Source: Rhizodiscina lignyota | Taxonomy: Eukaryota > Ascomycota > Dothideomycetes > Aulographales > Rhizodiscinaceae | Assembly (NCBI GenBank): GCA_010015805.1 | Contig: ML978137.1 | Location: 248,001 to 312,000, forward strand | DNA length: 64,000 nucleotides | Direction of reading: 5' to 3' | In this document: one piece after another, positions 22,240 to 34,084 of the stretch | How positions within the stretch are numbered: position 1 is the stretch's first letter | How the letters are laid out: each line of letters opens with the position of its first letter | Notes under the pieces: generated by a model | The model's input: the letters and a program-made list of their open reading frames with translations, nothing else | The model's database searches: none | Told to the model about the DNA's origin: nothing | Program-made: the position numbers and the translations under genes

Positions 22240-23622
22240 TCAGGAAGACTTATCGACTACATCGTCTTGACCAACTGCGATGCCGGTGACGGAACCACTA
22301 ACATCACCCAACACTGTCTCCCCTTTGTGACCTCCAGTGAACCCATACTTGGATAGTGTTGCCATCTTCTCTTCCGGGCTCACTTCGTTGTCCGAGTACA
22401 CAAGGCGGGTATTCTTGTCCTTCTTTGACTTCTTGTCGGTCTGCGCGTCCGTTGCAGCGTGCGTGCCATTGCTCGTACCCGCCTGTGTCTGATTTGCAAC
22501 ACTCGAGATAAGATCGTCGACAGAGGTTGCATTGCCATCTGGAGGTGGCTGTTGGCCGTAATGTGGTGGGTAGCCGTTTCCAGGTTGTCCTCCAAAGTTG
22601 GGCCTCTGCGGAAGACCTGCGACGTTCGGGATGCTTGGTTGGCGCTGTTGATGGTTGTGGAATGGGAGAGGTGGCGATCCAGCAACATACTGTGGAGGTG
22701 GAGCGCCTGGGAAGCCGGGTTGGAATGGGGGTGCACCTGGCTGCGGACCGGGGAAGCCACCTGGGTATTGGCCGTTGGGAGGGCTGAAGCTTTGTCCGTG
22801 AGGGGGGAAGGGAGGCTGCTGTCCGTAGGGTGGCTGGAAGGGAGGTTGAAATGGCGGTTGCTGGAACGCTGGTGGCGCAAAAGCACCAGGTGGAGGGCTC
22901 GCCTGCGTAGGCTGCGGTGCCGCCGAGTAGATTAGCTGGTGGCGAACTATCTGAACCTTGGTGCAATAAGAGTAGTAACTGATCTGTCAAACTTATATAG
23001 ATAGAACTTACATAGGGTCCTGGGGATTGGCTTTGACCTGGGCTCTGCGCTGCGCCCATCGGTGTTCCATCTCCAGTACTTCCAGGAGCATCGGTACCTG
23101 CCGCCTTGCGCGCTTTGAACTCTGCGAGCCGCTGCTTCAGGGAAGAAGGATCTTCCAACTTAGGGCGCTTGGGTGCATTATCACCATTCTCTCCTGGAGG
23201 GGGGTTTCCTGTCGCCTTGTGCCTCTCCGCTTGCTGTTCGTAGAATCGTTTAAGAACGGACTGCTCATGCTGCAGTTTGATGGGGTCGGGAACACCCTCC
23301 ATTCCAAAGATCTCGTGCTCAAGTGAGCTGCGCCCGTCCACAGCATTCTCAACGTGCTCGAGAGTTTCCTTGTGGACTTGGTTCATGTGAACTGCGAGAC
23401 CTTTGAGAGTGTTAGCATTAACAGTAGCTCCAATGCAATTGCACGGGCGCAAGCACCTCCTGCGGTATTCAATCGCCTTCCGCATCGATCGCACTTGAAG
23501 TGCTTCGCCTTCTGATGAGAGATCAAGATCTTCAAGTCGTCAAAGTCGCGCTCGCAGTAGTAGCACCAAGGCCTCGCGAGGACATCCTCCACGTCTGGGT
23601 GGCGGCGCTTCTTCTTCGTCAT
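22240..23622 (-). CDS. BuGZ/ZNF207-like C2H2 zinc-finger protein
   Basis: Exons 23622-23457, 23400-23012 and 22950-22240 give 421 aa. The N-terminal RPWCYYCERDFDDLKILISH, HQKAKHFKCDRC and LAVHMNQVHKETLEHVENA, followed by EHEIFGMEGVPD, are the signature of the BuGZ/ZNF207 family: two tightly spaced C2H2 fingers, then a conserved acidic segment. The animal protein binds microtubules and kinetochore Bub3 and associates with the spliceosome. The rest is low-complexity: a charged KRPKLEDPSSLKQRLAEFKA helix, then a long Pro/Gln/Gly/Phe-rich tract like the phase-separating region of BuGZ, then a conserved-looking tail (NTRLVYSDNEVSPEEKMATL). The acceptor before the third exon has in-frame alternatives differing by a few residues. 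Confidence 0.85.
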
Positions 23623-24992
23623 TCTCGTCTCAGCTAGGTAGGATCAGGTAGGTGTTAGTGTGTGTGCACGAGAAGTGAGTTGTCGAGTTTGGTGTTTTGG
23701 TGTCGGTGATGTTTTGGAGAGAAGGAAAGTAAAGTCGCGCTCTACGAGCTTAAGAGGCCAAGAAGCGTTAGCTCCGCCGAAACGCTAGCGTTGCTGACTA
23801 AGGGAACTATTCAAATATTCATTCACATCACCTCTACCTGCATGGAACTTGTCAATGAGGTTGGCGCGTCACGGCCACTGCACCTGTCGAACTTCATCGA
23901 ACTTGCACTGTGTATATGCTCTGCCACCCTCCTCGATGATATTCGTTTCACACCGTGGTGGAATGGCATTAAACACTGTAATGGCCACCGCTTGAGCGCG
24001 TACAGCATCGCCGGACTTTCTTCCTACCGGCTTCAATTCCTCCCCTCAATCGGGTTCTATTTTGCAAATATTCACGTTAGGGGATATCTTTCAACTGAAT
24101 TACATGGGCCTCTTGCTGTCTGCTCTGCCGTCGAGCTAATTGTCTCATTTTTGGCGCAAATTGCCTTCAGCTCTATCACGGATGAAAGGATAGAGACACA
24201 AAGCGCTAGCAATTACTGAGCAACACAGTACTCGACTACTCCATCCACAGGAACCCTACGAGTTCTTCTCTGAAGAGCGGCGTTTCCTTTCTGCATTTTG
24301 CAGGCGGTTGCGTCGTGGGTCGAAATACTACCATCCACCCTTGGTCGATGGCAACGTTGCTAGACTGATGGCCCTTCATAGTTCACTGCTTGCTCTCTTC
24401 TAAAGGGACAATGGAAGATGGTGACTCCTGTGCGCCTACATCACTACTTCTCAATCATCGACATATGTCTGTTGGTCTACGACTACCTAAGTTTAAATTC
24501 AAGGGTCAACTTGAGTCAATGAGCTTTGTGCCCCTTTGAACCACTGTACTTTAATTATATTAGCTAGAGAAGCACAACATTCATATCAAACCTAAAGATG
24601 ACCACACCAATTGCTCGTTCGCGTGGCGGAGTTGCTCTGGAATCTTTGGGTGGAGACTCGTCTCCGGGAGGATGAGCCTGGAGTGCGTTGCAGCTTGTTA
24701 TGTAATGATTAAATGCAATTACTAGTACCCATATCTAAGTATGCGGCTATTAACTATTACGCATCCATTGTTTCTATCTAATATATTGTCCGCGAATGTT
24801 GGGAATCAACCAGTTAACGCCCGAGGAAGTCACTCGACGCCACTCGAAGTGTGGCTGACAAATGCCAAGCATCGCAGCCTTCGCGCATTTCAAGAGCCTC
24901 AATCAACAGTCCACACCTTTAATCTTTCACTCACCTTTTGTTGATCCACAAACAGTTCACATTCCTCTAGAAGGAAAACACAACTACACAAC
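23623..24992. other. Intergenic between divergent genes
   Basis: Separates the zinc-finger gene (minus) and the U2AF35 gene (plus), so it holds both promoters. Open frames here lack domains or splice support. The last 100 bp are rich in CAACA and look like the U2AF35 leader. Confidence 0.5.
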
Positions 24993-25622
24993 ATGGCGAA
25001 CTACCTCGCCTCCATCTTCGGCACCGAGCAAGACAAGGTCAACTGCTCCTTCTACTACAAAATCGGCGCGTGCCGCCACGGCGACCGCTGCTCGCGCAAA
25101 CACGTCAAACCTTCTTACTCGCAGACTATTCTCCTCCCAAATCTCTACCAGAACCCGGCCTACGATCCGAAGAACAAGATGAACCCGGCGCAGCTGCAGA
25201 ACCACTTCGACGCGTTCTACGAAGATATCTGGTGCGAGATGTGCAAGTACGGCGAGATTGAGGAAGTCGTGGTGTGCGACAACAACAACGACCACCTGAT
25301 TGGCAATGTGTATGCGCGGTTCAAGTACGAGGACAGCGCGCAGGCGGCGTGTGATGCGCTCAGTTCGCGTTGGTATGCTGGACGACCCATCTACTGCGAG
25401 TTGTCTCCTGTAACGGATTTCAGAGAAGCGTGTTGTCGCTTGAACAGCGGAGAGGGATGTGTAAGAGGTGGCTTCTGCAACTTCATCCACAGGAAGGAGC
25501 CCAGTCCGGAGCTTGATAGGGAGCTGGAACTCAGCACGAAGAAGTGGCTGAGGGCGAGGGGAAGGGACGAGAGGAGCGAGAGCAGGAGCCCAAGTCCAGA
25601 ACCGACCAGGAAGAGATATTGA
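24993..25622 (+). CDS. U2 snRNP auxiliary factor small subunit (U2AF35)
   Basis: One uninterrupted exon of 209 aa, starting MANYLASIFGTEQDKVNCSFYYKIG without the last residues of any upstream exon. Domain order is exactly that of U2AF35: first CCCH finger (C-x7-C-x5-C-x3-H, residues 18-36), an atypical RRM (UHM) with FYEDIWCEMCKYGEIEEVVV and VYARFKYEDSAQAA, the conserved SRWYAGRPIYCELSPVTDF, and the second CCCH finger (CCRLNSGEGCVRGGFCNFIH). A short RS-like tail ends in EPTRKRY. In the nucleus it recognises the AG at the 3' splice site together with the large U2AF subunit. The length is near that of the S. pombe and other fungal orthologues. Confidence 0.97.
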   Translation: MANYLASIFGTEQDKVNCSFYYKIGACRHGDRCSRKHVKPSYSQTILLPNLYQNPAYDPKNKMNPAQLQNHFDAFYEDIWCEMCKYGEIEEVVVCDNNNDHLIGNVYARFKYEDSAQAACDALSSRWYAGRPIYCELSPVTDFREACCRLNSGEGCVRGGFCNFIHRKEPSPELDRELELSTKKWLRARGRDERSESRSPSPEPTRKRY

Positions 25623-26110
25623 AGAGTCCATGGAACACTTCACGACAGCGGTGAGACCCACAGGACTTATTACTCACTGAAACTCGCAGACTACTCTAAT
25701 GGATACTTAATCACAGAGCTAGACTAGCATTGCGTCCTCGCGACTGCCAACACTCTTCAGAGAAATTCGTGTTCGCCCGGAGAAACTGGGTACATTAGCA
25801 TTGAACGGCGAAGGGCGCCCGGTATCAGAACTTCAGGATTGTGTATACCAAAATTGGTGATGGTTGCTTAGCATAAATTACATTTGACTATTCAGGTTGT
25901 CGTTTTACTCGTATATCTTCGTGAGTGTTTGACTATGTGAGCGTCGTCAGATGTGGCTACCTGCGACAGTCCGACCAAGACCTATCCACCCGTTCACCAT
26001 ACGTCAGCGAACCGAACCATCTTCCAGAGCAGCGTCCGCCTGTGACTGCTCGCTCAGTGCCCGTCCAACCCTTTCATAAACCATCCAATTCATCATCTCA
26101 TCCGCCATCG
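25623..26110. other. Intergenic between convergent genes
   Basis: 3' flanks of U2AF35 and of the small membrane protein gene on the other strand. Nothing else seen. Confidence 0.5.
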
Positions 26111-26555
26111 TCACCGCCCAGTTCCTCCCATGCCATTTCCCTGTCCCGTCCCTGGTATCGGTGTCACCGTATTCGCCGCCTGCGCCGCACTCCCACGACC
26201 ATCGTGTTTCCCATCCAGCAGCCCACTCGTCTTCAGCCATAGCACGACGATAACCACACCCGCGACGAAACCAAAGAAACACATCCAGAACAGCCAACAG
26301 ATGCAGGTCCGACGCTTGCTTTTCTTTTGTTGTCGTTCGAGCCATGATTCACTATACAGAGCAGTTAGCCTTGCGTTGCATGCTCCACACAAGAGGCATG
26401 GTTGGGACGTACGCGTGCTTCAATTGTGGCCGTGAACGAGAGCTCGATGTGCTTTCAGAGGACGAGGTTGCGGGCGCACCGTCTGCATGTTCTTCGTCGA
26501 GATGAACGGCCATTGAGAAGCGCCTCCAGAAGGATGGATCGCGGACCACGGCCAT
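26111..26555 (-). CDS. Small single-pass membrane protein, 127 aa
   Basis: Exons 26555-26413 and 26351-26111 (61-nt intron, GTACGT donor). The N-terminal half is soluble and acidic (MAVVRDPSFWRRFSMAVHLDEE, then a serine-rich stretch). A basic, cysteine-containing cluster QQKKSKRRTCICW leads into a hydrophobic helix of about 22 residues (FWMCFFGFVAGVVIVVLWL), then a Gly/Ala/Thr-rich tail. Basic residues just before the helix predict the N-terminus in the cytosol; the paired cysteines beside the membrane could be palmitoylated. The splice is needed to join the halves in frame. It resembles small conserved fungal proteins of unknown function that I cannot name. Confidence 0.72.
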
Positions 26556-29359
26556 GGCGGCTAACGAGGCGCGCCGCTAATATGCTTGTTTCCTCTTTGG
26601 GCTCAGGTTTTAAACTCCACACTTCCTCCAATATCAACGAATGGGGAGAGCTGTCCACAGGTGTCGCGAGTTGAGTTGGATCTGCTGAGTTCAATGTTTG
26701 ATCGTGTAAATGGACCGATGGAGGAGAATAATTCTCGGGTGACAACAGTAGCTATATCGTGAAGCACGCGGAATGAGGCTATTCGGAGCAAATGAGCCGG
26801 GGTCGTGGAATGCTTGACGCCAGAGGAGGCGGGTCTGGTGGCCTTCTCAGGAATGCGAAGATTCTGAACTGGATCGGAGATCTTGCTATGAAACGAGTGA
26901 CAATAAGAAAGGAACGCTCTATTCAAAGGAGTGTGATGCTCTATTAAAGACGCGAGATTTTGTCAACAGCCGTGAGAAATCAAATGAAAGGAACAGTGCT
27001 TGAAGAGAGACGAAAGACAAATACTTGAATCACCCCCTACGCTGCCCATGGCATGGCATGAACGTCGCACAGTCCCACGTTTTCCCAGCGCAATCACTGA
27101 TGATTTCCACATGGCCTATCTGCGAAAAACGTGAGTGGCCCAGGGATTGTTTCGAAACAGCATGCGGGACGTTGTTCGATTTCGATGAGTTTAATTTACG
27201 CCTATCAGCTCATCCAATCAGCGCTCTCGGGTGGGAGGGTACATTCCTTGCCCTCATAAACGGGAGTGGCTTGAGCGACACAAGCCTCCCCTGAACATCC
27301 CACTGAAAGCAGGTTCTTACGTTGCGGCAATGCTTCTGGAAGCAGAGTGGTGCGTAGCGCTGAAATGAGGCTGGTCAAGAGGTGGGTAGGGCTTGCTGAG
27401 AAGATCTTCAGAGGCGCTCAGGAGCTACGATTCCAGCTGGCGGCGAACGCCTCTGAATCTAAAGACTTTCGATCTCCACCATCCGCCACAGCGACATTGT
27501 ATTAGAGTTCTGCTTCATGATACAGTCGCACTAGATGGCCTCCAGTTTCATTCAAGTCAAGTATACTATATCTTCATTGACAAGAGATTACCAGAGCTCC
27601 ATTTCGTTTTTTTCTCATTACTAGTCTAACTTGGCCTTCCATATCATCAAATGCATGATTGGGGAACCGAAATGCTAGTCCCTATCGTCTTCGGTCTATC
27701 TACGACCAATACACTGAATGATCCTGGTAAATATCGAACGCCAGAAGATCGTCCAAGGATGCGCAAACTCGTTTTCCACTGCACCAAAGTGATCAAGAGA
27801 GCATGCAATCTGCAACGAGAAAAGGTAGAGTAGCGGCTTTGCCAGATTTGCAGTTCCAGGAAGTGTCTGGATTATGGAAGGCATCCGTTTGCGCTTATCA
27901 AACGATTCGCAAGGGATCCTACTTCAACCTCTCGAGTTCTTTGACCTGAAGGGACTAAAACCCTCCCAAGACGCATGGCACCTGTCATGGACAAATGGCC
28001 TTCTCTGTAACCTTCATATGTTGAAGTCGCCAGAGCTCGGTTGTACCACGAGTTCACCAAAGTGATTCATCCCCGCATAACATGACGAGCTCTCTAAGGT
28101 CATTAGCGGCACCGTAAGTTAAGCTTCTGGAGGAGACAGCGCCATCTTCCACCTGTATTGCTAAAGGCTCCTGTATAGAAGGCTTCATGCAGTATAACCC
28201 TAAAATCCATTTAGTATGCGCAAGACCTTTGTCTTTGGAGCTGTAATCGAGCCGAACACCCGACCTTCAGGTCGCCAGTTTCAATCCCTGGGTATCATTG
28301 TTGAAAGCCTGCCATCGAAATAAGCTCTTAACAACCCCCCGAAAGGTTGGCTTCGGAAAGGTGGAAATACTAGGATAATGGAAAGATGCAATTGCTACCT
28401 TGATAGGCTGGAGAATTTAATCTGAATATGTCTAGTAATATTGACAATCGGAATAGAGCAATACGATAAGGTACGAAAGAATGACTGTGACGACTGATTA
28501 GAAATGGATACGAAGACAATGTTAAGTGTGCGAGATTTATCGCTTCCGGCTTCAAATCGTGCCAACTGTCCGGTGACAGTTTCTGCATGAATGAGCCATA
28601 CATGAGGCCATCCAAGACGTGATGAAGATGCGAAAAATGCGGAGATGACGGGACTTTTCAAGGTGGGAATCCCGGCGTTAGCGTGTGGCGGCCACGTCTC
28701 GGAGGCGCAGTGCGGCTTGTGGCCTCTGATTCGACGCACCCGCACGAGCTCAACGTCAAAGAAAATTCAGGGAGCGATTTTGTCGCAGGCAGCACCTTTG
28801 TATAAAGAACTCCTCGACAATCTCGAGGCCTCGAGAACAATAGGAGGCCATCCCGTGCGACAGGAACGACTCTGCCCCACAACCAGCTCCGCGCGCTGCA
28901 CATCCCCTGCAGGTGCATCTGCATATCTTGGAAGCTTGCAGTGTCCCTGACAAGCAGGCCGATCTCGAAAAATTGGCGGTGAAACACCATCATAATTCGC
29001 CCATCGCCGCACCTCCTACATCACTCCCCGCTCTTCCTCCAACAGCACGGGGACGAACACTGCATGCCTGCGTAGTTTCAACACTCAATGGCTGTGCTAT
29101 CACAACTTTCGACCGATCAATTCCCCTGCCCTCCTCCTTTTGCCGTTACAACCCGGATTTCAAAGCTAGCGGCCAACTTCTAGGATAACGACGTTTCAGC
29201 GCGCTCCTCGACGGATCTGGGTCAGCAGTATTACTGCGACACTAGACTGACGCTCTAAATCGCGAGTTTATATTCGGCGGCGAATAAACCCTCAACTCGA
29301 TTGCAGCAGAACTCGCCTTTCACCAAGTATCACAAAATATCACATAGATTCTCAACACT
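26556..29359. other. Gene-poor interval, 2.8 kb
   Basis: No open frame here shows a domain, a signal peptide or a workable intron. The final few hundred bases before 29360 are the promoter and leader of the HMG-CoA reductase gene. No sterol-regulatory element was identified with confidence. Confidence 0.45.
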
Positions 29360-32300
29360 ATGCTGGGATCCTCACTTTTGCCGCGTCGATGGCGGACAGA
29401 GGGAGGCGAGCGAGCTGCTGGGCTTCCTCGCTGGTATAACCGACATATCACACCTGTCCTCCAATTCGTCTCGAGTCGGGCGTGCACACATCCCATTCAC
29501 ACAATCGTCTTCGTGGCGCTTCTTGCTAGTACGACATACGTCGGACTCCTCGAAACAAGCCTGTTCGACAGACCGATACATGCTGGCAGCGCATTGGGTA
29601 AAGCAGATTTCCATACCTTGATGGTGGGCAGCAAGCAGCTTCGAGCTGGCCCACAGACAGGCTGGAAGTGGCAGACGGAAGAGAATAGTAGCATTGCTGC
29701 GGTAGATGCTGGCGTTGAGGTAATTAATTCTATCAAGATATTTGCATCCATGCTGATACTGTAGTCCTCGCAGAACCTCGCTCTCCTAACCTTCGTCTTT
29801 CCCGATTCTTCACCGAGCTCTCCCCAGAGTGCCCCTCCTGCACACCATGTGCCGGTTCCAGAGAACTCGTCTGCAAAGCTCCTCCCTCCGTCGTCGAACC
29901 CGTTATCAGGCATCTCTCACGATACCACATTAGCATATTCTCTTCCCCTTTCTGAAGCGCCAAGCTTTCTAGAAGCGGTACAAGAAATTACTGCTGCAGA
30001 AGAGGATTTGAATGGACGCCATATACCGGGAGACGAGACTCTGGAAGAGCGAAAATGGATTATGAAAGCAGTCAAAAACAATACGAACAAGGCTGGAAGC
30101 TTGACAAGCTGGTCTCGTGATGCATGGATTGCTTTCCTTGACCTGATCAAGAATGCCGAGACATTGGATATCATCATTATGGTCCTCGGATACCTCTCGA
30201 TGCATCTGACATTCGTATCATTGTTCCTGTCCATGCGAAGACTTGGATCCAATTTCTGGCTTGCGGCTACAGTCCTCTTTTCATCCGTTTTCGCATTTTT
30301 GTTCGGCCTCACAGTGACAATGAAGCTTGGAGTTCCCATCAACATTGTTCTGCTTTCCGAGGGACTTCCATTCTTGGTTGTTACGATCGGCTTCGAGAAA
30401 CCGATCATATTGACCAAGGCAGTTCTTTCGGCGTCTCTTGACTATCGTCGAAAAGCCCACGCTCAAGGTGCATCCGACAAAACCGACGCGCAACCTTTCA
30501 ATATTCACGACGCAGTGCGAATTGCCGTCAAGGAGCGCGGATACGAAATTGTTCGCGACTATTGCGTCGAGATACTCATATTGACAGCTGGTGCAATGTC
30601 TGGAGTACAAGGCGGACTTCGACAGTTCTGCTTCCTCGCAGCGTGGATATTGTTCTTCGATTGCATCTTGCTCTTCACATTCTACACCGCAATCCTCACT
30701 GTAAAACTGGAAATCAACCGCATCAAGCGGCATGTGGCAATGCGTAAAGCACTAGAAGACGACGGCGTCAGCAAACGAGTGGCAGAAAATGTCGCTTCCA
30801 GTAACGACTGGCCAAACCTGACTCCAATGGAGGTCGAAGATGCAAAATCACAGGAGCGCACGATCTTCGGCAGAAAGATCAGGGCCAGCAGCATTCCGAA
30901 GTTCAAAGTCCTAATGGTTTCGGCGTTCGTTCTGATCAACTTGCTGAACGTATTCACTATTCCATTTAGGCATTCATGGAATCCTACGCGCGCAGTGCCA
31001 GGTTTGTCGAGCGTTGTCGCCCAGCCTCCAATGGACCCATTCAAAGTTGCAGGAAACGGACTAGAGAACATCATCTCAACATCTAAGAAGTCGAGCACTT
31101 CGGTCCTGGTCACTGTGTTCTGTCCCATCAAGTACGAACTCCAGTATCCCTCCATCCATTACGCTTCTCCTATCGGCTCTGCTGGCAACGGCCTGGACGT
31201 GGAAGCAGGCGATCTCTTCGATGGTATGGGCGGTAGAGTTGTGGAAGGTGTATTGAAGAGCTTGGAGGATCCAGTCCTGAGCAAGTGGATTATCGTTGCG
31301 TTGGCCATGAGTTTAGTCTTGAACGGTTATTTGTTCAATGCAGCTCGCTGGACGATCAAGGATCCATCACAGCCGCTACCACCCCCAAAGGCGAATGAAG
31401 TACAAGTCCCACCTTCGAACCCACCCACTCCCCCCAATGAGCCTGCATCAAATGGCCGTCCCAGACCTACTGCCACCCGACAGCAACCCCCGGAACGCCC
31501 ACTCAATGTCGAGAAGCTCGACGCACAATTAGAGCAAGCAGCTTCTGACAGATCTTTTGAAGACTGTGAAAGGATATTGAAGGAAAAGAAAGCTCCGAGC
31601 CTCACAGACGAAGAACTTGTCAAGCTGGCGCTTAAGGGCAAGATTCCAGGTTACGCGCTTGAGAAGACGCTTGAAAACAAGACTCGCGCAGTGAAAATCC
31701 GACGGGCACTCGTATCGCGTACACATGCCACGAGGCAAACTTCAAGTCTCCTTGAAACGTCAAAGGTACCATACGAAAACTACGACTACGATCGTGTATT
31801 CGGAGCGTGTTGCGAGAACGTCATTGGATACCTGCCTCTTCCGTTAGGTGTTGCTGGACCGTTGATGATCGATGGCCAAAATTACTTTCTCCCCATGGCG
31901 ACAACCGAAGGTGTTCTTGTAGCAAGCACTAGTCGAGGCTGCAAGGCAATCAACGCCGGAGGTGGAGCAGTCACAGTCGTCACTGGAGACGGCATGACTC
32001 GTGGACCTTGCGTCTCCTTCGACACACTCACTAGGGCTGGAGCTGCGAAGCTGTGGCTGGATTCAGCCGAGGGTCAGAAGGTGATGCGAGACGCGTTCAA
32101 CTCCACTAGCCGATTTGCGAGGTTACAGACAATGAAGACGGCTCTGGCTGGCACATATCTGTTTATCAGATTCAAGACCACGACTGGCGATGCGATGGGC
32201 ATGAACATGATCTCAAAGGGTGCTGAACACGCCTTGAATATCATGGCCACCGAAGCTGGCTTCGATGACATGATTATTATTTCCCTTTCTGGCAATTATT

Positions 32301-33042
32301 GTACCGATAAAAAGCCTGCGGCCATCAACTGGATCGACGGACGTGGCAAGAGCGTTGTTGCTGAGGCCATCATTCCTGCCGATGTGGTTAAGGGCACTCT
32401 CAAGACCGACGTCGCCTCGATGATAGAGCTCAACGTGAGCAAGAACTTTATTGGCAGCGCGATGGCAGGTAGTATCGGCGGGTTCAACGCGCACGCAGCA
32501 AACGTCTTGACGGCGATGTTTCTCGCAACCGGCCAGGACCCTGCGCAGAACGTCGAGAGCAGCCAGTGCATTACCATAATGAAGAAGTAAGCCTCATATC
32601 TGTGACCCACGCGCTCTTATATCATCATAACACTAACACGTTTTTCAGTCTCAACGGCAATCTACACATCTCCGTCTCGATGCCGTGCATTGAAGTCGGA
32701 ACTCTCGGCGGCGGCACCATCCTCGAACCTCAGGCCGCCTGCCTCGACCTCCTCGGCGTCAAGGGCTCCCACCCAACTAACCCTGGGGACAACGCCCGCC
32801 AACTCGCTCGCATCATCGCAGCTGGCGTGCTGGCAGGTGAGCTCAGCTTGTGCTCTGCCCTTGCGGCGGGACATCTTGTCAAGGCACACATGAGCCACAA
32901 TCGCAGCGCGGCGCCGAGTCGAGCTACGACACCTGGTCCTGAGTCCCAGAAGGAGAATATGCCGCAGTTTCAGAGGGGCGTGCAGACGCCGACGACTCTG
33001 GCGATGACAAGCATGAAGGATGCGGGGAAGAGTGAGCGGTGA
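29360..33042 (+). CDS. 3-hydroxy-3-methylglutaryl-CoA reductase
   Basis: Exons 29360-29719, 29774-32586 and 32649-33042 give 1188 aa. This ER enzyme reduces HMG-CoA to mevalonate with two NADPH, the controlling step of ergosterol and isoprenoid synthesis. The N-terminal half has several membrane segments including a sterol-sensing domain (about 250-430: [20 protein letters not shown] and [17 protein letters not shown]). The catalytic domain runs from about 730 to 1150: [17 protein letters not shown], the catalytic Glu in [10 protein letters not shown] (about 830), [11 protein letters not shown], the Lys in GRGKSVVAE, the Asp in GQDPAQN, the GTLGGGT nucleotide-binding motif, and the catalytic His in KAHMSHNRS. 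The final splice rebuilds IMKNLNGN. Two CAG/TAG acceptors 9 nt apart end intron 1, both in frame. All catalytic residues are present. Confidence 0.97.
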
Positions 33043-34084
33043 TAGACATAGAATGTAAAGAAGAGAAGAGGCAAAGTGGGAGATGCTTTGTCTCCGGCGT
33101 AGGAAGAAAAAGTATGGCTCACGCCTGCAGACAGTACATACAAAGAGCTCTGTTTCTGTAAATATGTATAATCACAGCACATCACTATATTATGCTGCTG
33201 GTGCCTAGAAGTTTTTGCTGATAAAGTTTAGTTTAATCAAGGCGGAGCCAAATCAATTCATAGTTTACTCCATCTTCTGGACTTACTCTGCCACAAAGTC
33301 TTTATGGTGTGTTCATGCCAATGATTGCTGTGTAACTGAGCCGTGAATAAGCAAAATAGGTATGCATCCATATATCACGTGAGCGAGTCGTTAAGATTGC
33401 CCTTCCATTGCAACTTCTTTTCTTCCCCAACGCCCATATTATACAACATTCGCTCCCTCACTTCTTTGTCAACCGTCACGCCATGGCATGCATTTACACA
33501 TTCGAGGATGTCATCGGAGATGCGATTCAGGCAGCTCCTGAGTCAAGAATACGATTCAGCTCATCATGGCGTTCCTGCAGCTCGCCAGAGACGGATCAGG
33601 CAGGACCCAAGCATTTGCCAATAAATGCAGCCCGCGCGAAGAAGCAAGACCTATCCATTAATTGCGCTGTATTGATCCGCATGCCTGGTCCGTCTACTTC
33701 GCATCAGCTTTGCATCTCAAGCTTCCTCCTACCTGACTACAGCACGAAATACAAATCTAGCCATGGTCCGCCGTGCCGCCACCGTACGCAGTTCGGGCGG
33801 CTGATGACCATTCTCTTTCAGCAGGCTCAACGTGCTCTCCGGCCATCTCTGTGACTGGCTCAATTCCGCCTTAGCACTTCTTCCATGAAATCAGGCCTCT
33901 GTGCTGAACAGTGTCTAGTGTAAACGAGCGGATCAAGGGAGTGGGGTGCGCCTCGGGATGGTCTTGTTCCTGGATCAAAAGTTCGCACATGGCGATCGTA
34001 TTTAGTTGATTCCATGCCCAAAAGCCTAGAGATTCCGAGCTAGGGGAATATATTTCATCAGTATTTTTTATTTTCATTGCAATA
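33043..34084. other. Intergenic, 1.0 kb
   Basis: 3' flank of the reductase gene and promoter of the nuclease gene, with an AT-rich stretch at about 34050-34080. A short open frame at 33483 has no recognisable content. Confidence 0.5.

Noticed and set aside
22240-25622. Neighbouring BuGZ-like and U2AF35 genes plus U2-derived DNA as a splicing cluster
   Set aside because: Fungi do not normally cluster splicing genes, the U2 copies are 14 kb away and look like insertions; proximity is most simply chance.
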